Shown piece after piece: positions 19,156-27,581 of a stretch of DNA of 64,000 bases (its first letter is position 1; every line of letters starts with the position of its first letter). Made by a program: the position numbers and the translations under genes. Below the pieces are notes generated by a model. That model saw only the letters and a program-made list of their open reading frames with translations. It was not told the origin of the DNA and made no database searches. The DNA comes from RPQJ01 sp963823535 (GTDB taxonomy: Bacteria > Pseudomonadota > Gammaproteobacteria > Steroidobacterales > Steroidobacteraceae): contig CAWGLZ010000006.1 of NCBI GenBank assembly GCA_963823535.1, positions 620,001-684,000 on the forward strand. Reading direction: 5' to 3'.

Positions 19156-20624
19156 CGCGAGCCGCGCACCAGCGTGTCGACCACGTTGCCTTCCGCGTCC
19201 TGCAGTTGCACGTCCAGTGGCATCTTGCCCATCGCATGGGTCGCGCAGGACAGGCACGGGTCGAAGGCGCGCACGGCGACCTCGATGTGGTTCAGCAGGC
19301 CCTCGGTGAGCTTGCGGCCATCGAGGTACCTGCGGGCGACCTCGCGGATCGCCACGTTCATCGCGTGGTTGTTGTGGGTCGTCGAGACGATCAGGTTGGC
19401 CCGCGCCACCTGGTCGTTCTCGTCCACCCGGTAGTGATGGATCAGCGTCCCGCGCGGCGCCTCGATGACGCCCACGCCGCGCGCCTGCCGCGGCCCGCCC
19501 GCCATGAGGTCACGGCCGAGCAGGTCGTCGTCGTGCAGCAGGTCCTTGATGGCCTCGGCCGAGTGCAGCATCTCGATCATGCGCGCCCAGTGGAAGCCGA
19601 GCGTCGCGCGTGCGGCGCGACCCTCGTCGAACGCCAGGAACTCACGCCGTTCGCGGTCCGCGAGCGGTGTCGGGATGAAGTCGCAGTTCGTGACGCGCGT
19701 CAGGGGCCCGACGCGATACCAGCCGTCCTCGTGCCCGAGCGCGCGCAGGTAGGGAAACTTCATGTACGACCATGCCTTCACTTCCTCGGAGATCTGCTCC
19801 CAGTAGCGGTCGTAATCGACGTGATCAAAGATCGTCCGGCCATCGGCCTGCCGGGCCCGCAGCCCGCCGTGGTAGAGGTCCAGCGCGCCGTCGGCGCGCA
19901 CCAGGCTGAGGGCCCGCGACTCGAAAGTGCCGAAGCTGCGATAGGTCTCGAGGTCCTGCTCGAACAGCTGGCGCACCATGCGCACCGCGTCGCGGCTCCA
20001 GGCGATCACCTGGTAGATGTCCTTGCGCAGCTCGTCGCGCTCGGCGGCCGTCAGCGACTTGTTCACGCCGCCCGGCACGGATCCCGTGCCGTGGATGCGC
20101 TTGCCCGCCGTGTGGCGGATCACTTCCTGGCCATACCTGCGCAGCAGGACGCCCCGCTTCGCCACGTCGGGGTGCGCCGCCGCGACACCCACGATGTTGC
20201 GGCGCGCGAGGTCGGAGTCGAATCCGAACAGCAGGTCGGGCGAGGACAGGTAGAAGAAGTGCAGCGCGTGCGACTGCAGGATCTGGCCGTAGTGCATCAG
20301 GCGGCGGATCTTCTCCGCGGTCGGCGTCAGCTCCTTCGCGCCCACCACCTGGTCGAGCGCCTTGCAGGCCGCCAGGTGGTGGCTGACGGGGCAGATGCCG
20401 CACAGGCGCTGCACCATCACCGGCACCTCCCAGTAGGGGCGGCCCTGGATGAACTTCTCGAAGGCCCGGAACTCCACGATGTGCAGTCGCGCCTGCTGCA
20501 CGTGATCGTCCTCGTCCATGAGCAGCGTCACCTTGCCGTGCCCCTCGACGCGCGACAGCGGTTCGATCACCACGCGACGCAACTGCTCGGGGTGGGCGGC
20601 GGTCTCCAGGGGAAGCTGGCTCAT
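19152..20624 (-). CDS. hoxH: NAD-reducing hydrogenase large subunit HoxH
   Basis: 490 residues. The nickel ligands are complete: RLCGICPVSHH (Cys75, Cys78) and DPCLSCATH (Cys457, Cys460). The 27 residues after His463 form the C-terminal peptide removed by HoxW on maturation. LSRVEGHGKV near the N-terminus is typical. Gene order and sequence place it in group 3d bidirectional [NiFe]-hydrogenases, which interconvert H2 and NAD+/NADH in the cytoplasm. It is preceded by hoxY and overlaps hoxW. No hyp genes for cofactor assembly are in the window. Confidence 0.95.
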   Translation of the reverse strand: MSQLPLETAAHPEQLRRVVIEPLSRVEGHGKVTLLMDEDDHVQQARLHIVEFRAFEKFIQGRPYWEVPVMVQRLCGICPVSHHLAACKALDQVVGAKELTPTAEKIRRLMHYGQILQSHALHFFYLSSPDLLFGFDSDLARRNIVGVAAAHPDVAKRGVLLRRYGQEVIRHTAGKRIHGTGSVPGGVNKSLTAAERDELRKDIYQVIAWSRDAVRMVRQLFEQDLETYRSFGTFESRALSLVRADGALDLYHGGLRARQADGRTIFDHVDYDRYWEQISEEVKAWSYMKFPYLRALGHEDGWYRVGPLTRVTNCDFIPTPLADRERREFLAFDEGRAARATLGFHWARMIEMLHSAEAIKDLLHDDDLLGRDLMAGGPRQARGVGVIEAPRGTLIHHYRVDENDQVARANLIVSTTHNNHAMNVAIREVARRYLDGRKLTEGLLNHIEVAVRAFDPCLSCATHAMGKMPLDVQLQDAEGNVVDTLVRGSR

Positions 20625-20640
20625 GGTGCTCGGCGGGTCC

Positions 20641-21192
20641 TCAGTCGTACTGGATCAGGCCGGGACCGAGCTCGGGCGTGCGGCCCTCGAGCAGGTCCGT
20701 GAGAAACTTCCAGATCGCGTCGCCCGAGGGCGGGCAACCCGGGATGAAGTAGTCCACCTTCACGATCTCGTGCAGCGGATGCACCTTGTCGAGCGGCAGC
20801 GGCAGCTCGGGATCGTTCGGGATCAGGCCCTGCCCGACGCTCGGTTCCGTCAGGTAGACCTCCTGCAGGCACTGCCCGAGGTCGAGGTGGTTGCGCTGGG
20901 CGGGCAACCCGCCCGTCACCGCGCAGGCACCGATCGCCACCAGCGTCCTGCAGTTGGCACGGAACTCGTGCAGCACGTGCACGTTCTCGGCATTGCAGAT
21001 GCCGCCCTCGACGATGCCGATGTCGCAGGGCCCGCAGTGCTTGACGTCGGTGAGCGGTGAGCGGTCGAACTCGACCTTCTCGAGCAGAGCGAACAGCCGT
21101 TCGTCGATGTCGAGGAACGACATGTGGCAGCCGAAGCAGCCCGCGAGCGACGTGGTCGCGATCCGGACCTTGCGCGGGGCGGCGTCAGTCAT
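20641..21192 (-). CDS. hoxY: NAD-reducing hydrogenase small subunit HoxY
   Basis: 183 residues, short as in soluble Hox enzymes and without a Tat signal. The four cysteines of the proximal [4Fe-4S] cluster are visible in LAGCFGCHMSF, HCGPCDIGIVEGGI, GACAVTGGLP and IPGCPPSGDAIW. It passes electrons from HoxH towards HoxFU. The start overlaps the end of hoxU by eight bases; 16 bases separate it from hoxH. Confidence 0.95.
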   Translation of the reverse strand: MTDAAPRKVRIATTSLAGCFGCHMSFLDIDERLFALLEKVEFDRSPLTDVKHCGPCDIGIVEGGICNAENVHVLHEFRANCRTLVAIGACAVTGGLPAQRNHLDLGQCLQEVYLTEPSVGQGLIPNDPELPLPLDKVHPLHEIVKVDYFIPGCPPSGDAIWKFLTDLLEGRTPELGPGLIQYD

Positions 21193-21919
21193 GGTGCCTC
21201 TCGAGGGGACGGGGCGCGTCCTCGAGCGCCTGCGCGCTGATCGGCGAGCGGTCGTAGCGTCGTTCGCCGATCGGGACCGCGAACCCCACGCGCTTGCGCA
21301 GGATGACGCCGACCGGGCACACCTCGACCGCCTTGTCGGTGACCGCGACGTCGGTGTCGACGAGGCGGCCGGACTCCGCGTTGACGATCAGGTGCTTGTC
21401 GAGGCCCCGGCCCGCGAGCGAGAAGACGTGCTTGCCGTCCACCTCGCGGGCGGCGCGCACGCAGAGCTCGCAGAGGATGCAGCGGTTGAAGTCGAGCAGG
21501 ATCTCGGGGTGCGAGGCGTCGACGGGCCGGTCCGGAAACAGGTGCCGGAAGCCCGCGGTCATCACCCCGAGATCGTAGCCAAGCGCCTGCAGCCCGCAGT
21601 TGCCGCTCTTCTCGCAGGACGGGCAGAAGTGATTGCCCTCGGCGAACAGCATCTGCACCAGCGTCCGGCGCAGCTCGTTGAGGTCGTCCGTGTCGCTCTC
21701 GACCACCGTGGCAGATTCCGCCGGCGTGGTGCACGCCGCCATCAGGCGACCGTCGATCCGGGCGGTGCACACCTTGCAACTGCCGTGCGGCTTGAACTCC
21801 GGGTGGTAGCAGAGGTGCGGGATGTACCGCCCCGCCGACAGCGCCGCCTGCATCACCGTCTGGCCCGGACCGAAGGGGACCTCGATGCCGTCGAGCAGAA
21901 AGGTCGGGCGCTCGCTCAT
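21185..21919 (-). CDS. hoxU: NAD-reducing hydrogenase diaphorase subunit HoxU
   Basis: 244 residues. The ATG overlaps the hoxF stop (ATGA). A plant-type [2Fe-2S] ligand set (LCYHPEFKPHGSCKVC ... ACTTP) is followed by a His/Cys-ligated [4Fe-4S] motif (HFCPSCEKSGNCGL) and further ferredoxin cysteines (CILCELCVRA ... EVCPVG), homologous to the N-terminal part of NuoG. It carries electrons between the HoxF flavin and HoxY. Confidence 0.94.
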   Translation of the reverse strand: MSERPTFLLDGIEVPFGPGQTVMQAALSAGRYIPHLCYHPEFKPHGSCKVCTARIDGRLMAACTTPAESATVVESDTDDLNELRRTLVQMLFAEGNHFCPSCEKSGNCGLQALGYDLGVMTAGFRHLFPDRPVDASHPEILLDFNRCILCELCVRAAREVDGKHVFSLAGRGLDKHLIVNAESGRLVDTDVAVTDKAVEVCPVGVILRKRVGFAVPIGERRYDRSPISAQALEDAPRPLERHHD

Positions 21920-23829
21920 GGCTGCGATTCCAGGTGCGCGGCGGCGTCGTCGCGGCCGGTCATCTGGCGCGCGCGGGCCAGCGCGCCGTCCAGGTCGAAC
22001 GCGGGGGTGAAGTCGAGCGAACGCAGCTTGCGCTCGTAGGCGGGCCGGAAGCGCTTCAGCGTGTCGAGGATCGGGTTGCACGCAGTGTGGCCGAGCCCGC
22101 AGTGCGCGGACATGAGCAGCACCTGGTTCAGCCGGTTGATCTCGCGCAGCTCGTGCTGGGTACCGTTGCCGGCGTGGATCTTGTCCATGGCGGCGACCAG
22201 CATCGACGTCCCGACCCGGCACGGAGTGCAGAACCCGCAGCTCTCGTGCGCGAAGAAGTGCGTGTAGTTGCGCGCGACCTCGAACATGTCGCGGCTCGAG
22301 TCGAACACGGTGAACGCACCGGCGGTCGGCAGGTCCTCGAAGGCCAGGCGGCGGTCGAACTCCGTGGCGTCGATGCAGACGCCCGACGGGCCGCTCACCT
22401 GCACGGCCTGCGGATTCCGGGCACCGCAGTCCTCGAGCACCTGGCGCACGGTGACGCCGAAGGGATACTCGTAAACGCCGGGTTGCGCGACGTCGCCGGC
22501 CACGGAGAGGATCTTGGTGCCGGAGGACTTGAGCGTACCGAGGGCCCGGTACCACTCGCCGCCGTGCACGGCGATCAGCGCGGCGGCGCAGAGGGTCTCG
22601 ACGTTGTTGACGATCGTCGGCTGCTGCAGGTAGCCGTGGGTGACGGGATACGGCGGCCGGTTGCGAGGCACGCCGCGCTTGCCCTCGAGCGACTCGATGA
22701 GCGCCGACTCCTCGCCGCAGACGTAGGACCCGGCGCCGACGTGGACCTGGATGTCGAAATCGAGGCCGGGCTGGCCGCAGATGCCATGGCCGAGCAGTTT
22801 CGCCGCGCGACGCCGCTCGAGCGTGGCCTCGAGGGCGTCGAGCAGGTAACGGTACTCTCCACGCAGGTACACGAAACCGTGGCTGGCGCCGATGGCGTAC
22901 GCAGCGACCGTCATGCCGTCGAACAGCAGGTCCGCGTACCGCGAGAGCAGTACGCGATCCTTGAACGTGCCCGGTTCGCCCTCGTCGGCGTTGCAGACGA
23001 CGTAGCGCGCAAGGCCGGTGGCGCGCCGGCAGGCTTCCCACTTGATGCCCGTGGTGAAGCCCGCCCCGCCACGGCCCCGCAGGTTCGAGCGCTTCACTTC
23101 CTCGAGCGTGGCCACCGGCCCCTCGGCGGCCCCCACGAACGACTCCCGCCAGGAGCGGGCGTTGGCGGCGTGTTCCGACCAGCCGCGGGCGCCGCGCTGC
23201 AGGGCCGCGCGGATCGGATCTCCCGGGGCCAGCCCGTGACCGAGCAGGATGTCGGCACGCCGGACGTTGTCCCGGACGGCGAAGAACTCTTCCGGCCACG
23301 CCTCGAGCGGGGTGCACGACAGGATGAGTTCGCAGATGCGCCCGACCCGCTCGTCCGTCAGCGCCGGGACCGCCCGGCCGTTCACGAGCAGCGCGGGCCC
23401 CTGGTCGCACAGGCCGGTGCACGAGGTACGGCCGACGCTGACGAGGCCGTCCTCGGAGACCTTGCCGGGCTCGACCCACAGACGGTGGCACATCGCGTCC
23501 AGGAATTTCTCGCTGCCGGCCATGCGGTCGGTGACGTTGTCCGAGAAGAGCACGCGGTAGCGCCCGCACGGCTCGAGCGCGAAGAAGGAGTAGAAGCTCG
23601 CCACGCCCCGGACGCGCGAGTACGGCACGCGCAGCGAGCGGGCGATCAGCGATACGGCGCGCGGCGGAACGAACCCGAATGCTTCGTGCACCTCGCGCAG
23701 GATCTGCACCAGGCGCGTGGGCTCGTGGCCCCAGCGCGACACGATGGCACGCACGCGAGGGTCGAGGTCCGCGGTGATGTCTGGCAAGCCGTCCATGCAG
23801 GGTGTTGCCGGCGGTCGGTCCGCCGGCAC
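21916..23829 (-). CDS. hoxF: NAD-reducing hydrogenase diaphorase subunit HoxF
   Basis: About 637 residues. The N-terminal ~150 are NuoE-like (HEAFGFVPPRAVSLIA, VGRTSCTGLCDQGPALLVNG); the rest is NuoF-like with the FMN/NAD site (NLRGRGGAGFTTGIKWE, CNADEGEPGTFKDR, GAGSYVCGEESALI) and a [4Fe-4S] motif (ESCGFCTPCRVG ... HCGLGHTACNP). It oxidises or reduces NAD(H). The GTG start is uncertain; an ATG 11 codons later (MDGLPDITADL) is also plausible. First gene of hoxFUYHW; the 106-base gap upstream probably holds the promoter, but I see no strong boxes. Confidence 0.93.
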   Translation of the reverse strand: MPADRPPATPCMDGLPDITADLDPRVRAIVSRWGHEPTRLVQILREVHEAFGFVPPRAVSLIARSLRVPYSRVRGVASFYSFFALEPCGRYRVLFSDNVTDRMAGSEKFLDAMCHRLWVEPGKVSEDGLVSVGRTSCTGLCDQGPALLVNGRAVPALTDERVGRICELILSCTPLEAWPEEFFAVRDNVRRADILLGHGLAPGDPIRAALQRGARGWSEHAANARSWRESFVGAAEGPVATLEEVKRSNLRGRGGAGFTTGIKWEACRRATGLARYVVCNADEGEPGTFKDRVLLSRYADLLFDGMTVAAYAIGASHGFVYLRGEYRYLLDALEATLERRRAAKLLGHGICGQPGLDFDIQVHVGAGSYVCGEESALIESLEGKRGVPRNRPPYPVTHGYLQQPTIVNNVETLCAAALIAVHGGEWYRALGTLKSSGTKILSVAGDVAQPGVYEYPFGVTVRQVLEDCGARNPQAVQVSGPSGVCIDATEFDRRLAFEDLPTAGAFTVFDSSRDMFEVARNYTHFFAHESCGFCTPCRVGTSMLVAAMDKIHAGNGTQHELREINRLNQVLLMSAHCGLGHTACNPILDTLKRFRPAYERKLRSLDFTPAFDLDGALARARQMTGRDDAAAHLESQP

Positions 23830-23934
23830 CCGCAGCCTGCACCCGGGCGACCGTGGCTCACCATCGCGGAAAACCCCAGCGGAGCCTCGCCTTGCCGCGG
23901 CCCGCCTCCACCGCGGCCGCGACCGTTGGCGGTC

Positions 23935-24540
23935 TCAGGCCGGTTTCGCAGGCTGCACGAGGGCCCGGACACGCTCGCGCAGGAACGGCAGCACGTCCCG
24001 CGCGAACCACGGATTGACCTGCAGCCAGCGTGTGTTACGCGGCGACGGATGCGGCATGGGCAGGAACCCGGGCAGGTACTCCCGCCACGCGTGCACCGTC
24101 GCCGTGAGCGTTGCCTTGCGACGCGACCCGAGGTAGTACGCCTGCGCGTACTGGCCGACGAGGAGCGTGAGCTCGATGTCCGGCAGCAGCACCCGCAGCC
24201 GCGGATGCCAGGTCGGCGCGCATTCGGGGCGCGGTGGCAGGTCGCCGGAGCGACCGCGGCCCGGATAGCACAGGCCCGTCGGGATGATCGCGAACCTGCG
24301 CTCGTCGTAGAAGGTCTCGCGATCGAGCTGCATCCAGTCGCGCAGGCGGTCGCCGCTCGGATCGTTCCAGGGAATGCCGGTGGCGTGGACGCGGGTCCCG
24401 GGCGCCTGCCCGACGATCAGCACGCGGGCGGTGACGCCTGCCCGAAGCACCGGCCGCGGCCCGAGCGGCAGGTGCGCCTCGCAGAGCCGGCAGGCGCGGA
24501 CTTCGCGCAGCAGCGTCTCGAGTTCGTCGTGATCGCTCAC
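23935..24540 (-). CDS. Uracil-DNA glycosylase superfamily protein
   Basis: 201 residues. Motif 1 region: VLIVGQAPGTRVHATGIPWNDPSGDRL (split here: GQAPGTRVH and GIPWNDPSGD). Motif 2 region: MPHPSPRNTRW. An N-terminal CRLCEAHLPLG pair of cysteines is present. This matches the short UDG-like family found widely in proteobacteria (COG1573-like), which may excise uracil or have another base-processing role. Only two N-terminal cysteines are evident, so an Fe-S cluster is doubtful. Divergent from the hydroxyacid dehydrogenase. Confidence 0.82.
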   Translation of the reverse strand: MSDHDELETLLREVRACRLCEAHLPLGPRPVLRAGVTARVLIVGQAPGTRVHATGIPWNDPSGDRLRDWMQLDRETFYDERRFAIIPTGLCYPGRGRSGDLPPRPECAPTWHPRLRVLLPDIELTLLVGQYAQAYYLGSRRKATLTATVHAWREYLPGFLPMPHPSPRNTRWLQVNPWFARDVLPFLRERVRALVQPAKPA

Positions 24541-24601
24541 CGGCGCGAGGTTACCCTATCCGACGTCCCACTCTGCGGCCGGTGCCCGCCATCGAATCCC
24601 C

Positions 24602-25558
24602 ATGAAAGCCGTGTTCCTCGACTACGCCACCGTCAGCTTCGACGGTGATCTCGACCCCGCGGCGCTGCAACGCGCACTGCCGGGAATCGACGTCCGCGAC
24701 CACACGACCCAGGACCAGGTCGCCGACGTCATTGCCGGCGCCGAAGCCGTGCTGATGAACAAGCTGCGCCTGACGCGCGAGATCATGGAGCGCACGCCGA
24801 CGCTGCGACTGATCGCGGTCGCCGCAACGGGCACCAACAACATCGACCTCGCCGCGGCACGCGAGCGGGGCATCGCCGTCTGCAACCTGCGCGACTACTG
24901 CACGGCCTCGGTGGTGCAGCACGTGTTCGGGGTGCTGCTGCTCCTGACGCACAAGCTGCGCGAGTACGACCAGCGGGTCCGCTCGGGGGCCTGGCAGCGG
25001 GGCGAGCAGTTCTGCCTGCTCGACTTCCCCATCCGCGAGCTCACCGGGCGCAGCTTCGGCATCGTCGGTTTCGGAACGCTCGGCAAGGGCGTCGCACGGG
25101 TCGCGCGGACCTTCGGCATGAACGTGGTCGTCGCCAACCGTCCCGGCGGTGAGCGCGAACCGGGTCGCGTCGACCTGGAGGAACTGCTGGGTCGCGCCGA
25201 CGTGCTGAGCCTGCACTGCCCGCTCACGCCGGCGACGGAGGGCATGATCGGCGCCGCGGAGCTGGCGCGCATGAAGCCGGACGCCGTCCTGATCAACACC
25301 GCGCGCGGCGCGCTCGTGGACGCCGGCGCGCTCGCCGACGCCCTGCGTGGCCACCGGCTCGGCGGTGCGGCGATCGACGTCCTGGCCCAGGAGCCACCGG
25401 TGGAAGGCAGTCCGCTGCTGGCGGCCGACATCCCCAATCTCATCGTCACGCCGCACATCGCCTGGGGTGCCCGCGAGGCGCGGCAGCGCTGCCTCGATGA
25501 GATGGCGGCCAATGTAGAGGATTTCCTGCGCGGCGGGCGGCGGGGACGGGTCGCCTGA
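24602..25558 (+). CDS. D-2-hydroxyacid dehydrogenase (glycerate dehydrogenase type)
   Basis: 318 residues. NAD(P)-binding motif FGIVGFGTLGKGVARVA, catalytic arginine in NTARGALVDAGAL, glutamate in VLAQEPP and histidine in VTPHIAWG. The tail DEMAANVEDFLRGG is typical of HprA/glycerate (hydroxypyruvate) dehydrogenases. It reduces a 2-keto acid such as hydroxypyruvate or glyoxylate with NAD(P)H. Exact substrate not decidable from sequence. Divergent from the glycosylase and convergent with the Nudix gene. Confidence 0.88.
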   Translation: MKAVFLDYATVSFDGDLDPAALQRALPGIDVRDHTTQDQVADVIAGAEAVLMNKLRLTREIMERTPTLRLIAVAATGTNNIDLAAARERGIAVCNLRDYCTASVVQHVFGVLLLLTHKLREYDQRVRSGAWQRGEQFCLLDFPIRELTGRSFGIVGFGTLGKGVARVARTFGMNVVVANRPGGEREPGRVDLEELLGRADVLSLHCPLTPATEGMIGAAELARMKPDAVLINTARGALVDAGALADALRGHRLGGAAIDVLAQEPPVEGSPLLAADIPNLIVTPHIAWGAREARQRCLDEMAANVEDFLRGGRRGRVA

Positions 25559-25625
25559 ACGAGGGCAGATCGCAGACGGTCGGAGCCCACCGCCCAGACG
25601 GGCGACGGCGCCGCCGACACGCCGG

Positions 25626-26102
25626 CTACGCCCCGCCTGCGGTCTCCTGCGCGCTAACGGACATCGGCTCGTCACCGCTGTCGAGGTTCATCACCTGTGA
25701 CGCCCACTGCAGCACGGGCCGGACCCGGGGCGACACCAGGCGGACGGCCTCGTCGAAGTCCACCCAGCGGTACTCGCTGTGTTCCGCCCGGCCGAGCTCG
25801 GGATTGATGGGCAGGGAGACGTCGGCGGTCCGCGTGACCGCGATGAAATAGCAGGCCACCTTGCCCCGGCTGTAGGGACCGGTGCGGGTGCAGCTCTCGC
25901 CCCAGGCGAACTCGAGGTCGTCGATCAGCGATTCCTCGCGCACCTCGCGCATTGCCGCCGCCAGCGGCGTTTCGCCTGCCTCGACCATGCCCTTGGGGAA
26001 ATCCCAGTGGTTGAAGGCCCGTAACAGCAGGAAGCGCCAGCCCGCTTCGGTGGGGCGAACGACCACGACACCGGCGGAAAGGCGCGGGGAGCGGGAAGGC
26101 AT
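25626..26102 (-). CDS. Nudix hydrolase
   Basis: 158 residues from the ATG chosen (PSRSPRLSAGVVVVRP); a GTG eight codons upstream would include an apparent -10 box in the coding region. The Nudix box reads GMVEAGETPLAAAMREVREES, carrying the expected glutamates. Flanks (FLLLRAFNHWDFPKG, SEYRWVDFDEAVRLV) resemble bis(5'-nucleosyl)-tetraphosphatase-type Nudix proteins, which cleave Ap4A. Assignment to that substrate is tentative. Divergent from oxyR. Confidence 0.87.
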   Translation of the reverse strand: MPSRSPRLSAGVVVVRPTEAGWRFLLLRAFNHWDFPKGMVEAGETPLAAAMREVREESLIDDLEFAWGESCTRTGPYSRGKVACYFIAVTRTADVSLPINPELGRAEHSEYRWVDFDEAVRLVSPRVRPVLQWASQVMNLDSGDEPMSVSAQETAGGA

Positions 26103-26108
26103 CGGGCA

Positions 26109-26114
26109 AGTATA
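26109..26114 (-). promoter_or_regulatory. -10 box TATACT upstream of the Nudix gene, leaderless spacing
   Basis: TATACT on the minus strand ends six bases before the chosen ATG, the same spacing as TAGAAT before cysB. Transcription would start at the start codon. No Shine-Dalgarno sequence precedes the ATG, and no clear -35 box was found. Confidence 0.35.
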
Positions 26115-26195
26115 GGGGATCGGCACGGGCGGCCGATTCGATCAGCCCGACCCATTGCTTTGCTCGCTTCGATAGGCTCGGGCTATGCTCCGTCC

Positions 26196-27098
26196 ATGAA
26201 CCTTCGCGACCTCCGGTATCTCGTGGCCCTGGCGGACGAGCGGCATTTCGGCAAGGCCGCCGAACGCTGCTTCGTGAGCCAGCCGACCCTCTCCGCCCAG
26301 ATCCGCAAGCTCGAGGCGTACCTTGGTACGCCGCTGGTCGAGCGCCAGCCGAAGCGTGTGTCGCTGACCGAAACCGGCAAGCGCGTCGTCGAGCGCGCGC
26401 GCCGCGTGCTGCAGGAGGCCGACGCGATCGTGGAGATCGCCCGCACGGACCTTGACCCGCTCTCGGGCCCGCTCAAGGTCGCGCTGATCCCCACGGTGGG
26501 GCCTTATCTCTTGCCGCACGTCGCGGGTCGCCTGCGACGGGAGCTGCCGCGGCTCAAGCTGATGCTCTACGAGTACCAGACCGAGCCGCTGCTCGAGAAG
26601 CTGCGTGCCGGCGAACTGGACCTCGGGCTCCTTGCCCTGCCCGTTCCGCTCGAGGGCCTCGAGTCGGCGCCGCTGTTCGACGAGCCGTTCATGCTCGCGG
26701 TGCCGGCGGGACATCCGCTCGCCGAGCGTGACCGGGTGAAGGTCGAGGACCTGAAGGGCGAGACCCTGATGCTGCTCGAGGACGGCCACTGCCTGCGCGA
26801 CCAGGCACTCGAGGTCTGCAGCCGCATCCGCCTTCACGAGGCGCAGGACTATCGCGCCACCAGCCTCGAAACGCTGCGACAGATGGTCGCCGCCGGCCAC
26901 GGCATCACCCTGTTGCCGGAACTCGCCTCGGCCTCGCCGGTGGGCGCAGTGCGCGGATTGAAGATCAAGCCCTTCAGCAAGCCGGCACCCGCGCGTACCA
27001 TCGGCGCGGTATGGCGCAAGTCCACCACGCGCGGTCCGGCGATCGAGGCCGTGGTCGACGCGATCCGCACCACCATGAACGAGGGCTCCAGGCGATGA
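26196..27098 (+). CDS. oxyR: Hydrogen-peroxide-sensing LysR regulator OxyR
   Basis: 300 residues. An N-terminal LysR helix-turn-helix (MNLRDLRYLVALADERHFGKAAERC, split: FVSQPTLSAQIRKLE) is followed by the regulatory domain. The redox pair is present at the E. coli positions: Cys199 and Cys208 in EDGHCLRDQALEVC. The end HGITLLPELA and AVWRKSTTRG are also OxyR-like. The start MNLRDLRY is preferred over an upstream in-frame start that adds 12 unrelated residues. OxyR activates catalase, peroxiredoxin and iron-control genes on disulfide formation. Its stop overlaps the following copper-chaperone start. Confidence 0.95.
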   Translation: MNLRDLRYLVALADERHFGKAAERCFVSQPTLSAQIRKLEAYLGTPLVERQPKRVSLTETGKRVVERARRVLQEADAIVEIARTDLDPLSGPLKVALIPTVGPYLLPHVAGRLRRELPRLKLMLYEYQTEPLLEKLRAGELDLGLLALPVPLEGLESAPLFDEPFMLAVPAGHPLAERDRVKVEDLKGETLMLLEDGHCLRDQALEVCSRIRLHEAQDYRATSLETLRQMVAAGHGITLLPELASASPVGAVRGLKIKPFSKPAPARTIGAVWRKSTTRGPAIEAVVDAIRTTMNEGSRR

Positions 27099-27559
27099 CG
27101 TGCTGCCGGATGACACGCCCGACGCTCTTCGTCGTGGCCGCCCTGATGGCAGGCGCCGCGTGGTCGGGCGATGCGCCCGTGGTGTCCGACGCCTGGGCGC
27201 GTGCGACGCCGCCTGGCGTGGACGTGGGCGCGGCGTACATGGTCATCGAGGGCGGCAGCACAGCCGACCGCCTGCTGGAGGCGGGCAGCGACCGTGCCGC
27301 CATGGTCCACCTGCACACGGTCGAGGAAACCGGTGGAGTGGCGAAGATGCGTGCCATCGACGGCATCGAGATCCCGGCCGGCCGGCGCGTCGAACTCGCG
27401 CCGAAGTCCACTCACGTCATGCTGATGGGACTGGACGGGCCGCTGGTCGCCGGGCAGACGTTTCCCCTGACACTGCGCTTTGCCGAGTCGGCCACCCAGA
27501 CGATCACGGTGGTGGTGAAGCCGGCGACGACCGCGGCCACCGATCCGCAGCCGCATTGA
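27095..27559 (+). CDS. PCuAC-type periplasmic copper chaperone
   Basis: 154 residues. The ATG overlaps the oxyR stop (ATGA). A signal peptide (TLFVVAALMAGAAWSGDA) precedes the DUF461/PCuAC domain: VVSDAWARATPPGVDVGAAYMVI, then the Cu(I) ligand set with HLHTVEE, KMRAIDGIEIPAG and STHVMLMGL, matching the H-M-x(n)-H-x-M pattern. These proteins deliver Cu(I) to the CuA or CuB site of cytochrome oxidase. Overlap with oxyR suggests co-expression with the peroxide regulator, which is unusual. No SCO or oxidase gene is nearby. Confidence 0.88.
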   Translation: MTCCRMTRPTLFVVAALMAGAAWSGDAPVVSDAWARATPPGVDVGAAYMVIEGGSTADRLLEAGSDRAAMVHLHTVEETGGVAKMRAIDGIEIPAGRRVELAPKSTHVMLMGLDGPLVAGQTFPLTLRFAESATQTITVVVKPATTAATDPQPH

Positions 27560-27581
27560 GCCCCTCGCGCAGGGACGCCCC

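Noticed and set aside
21934..24648. Long plus-strand frame opposite hoxF and the glycosylase
   Set aside because: Mirror of coding sequence on the other strand, with no motifs.
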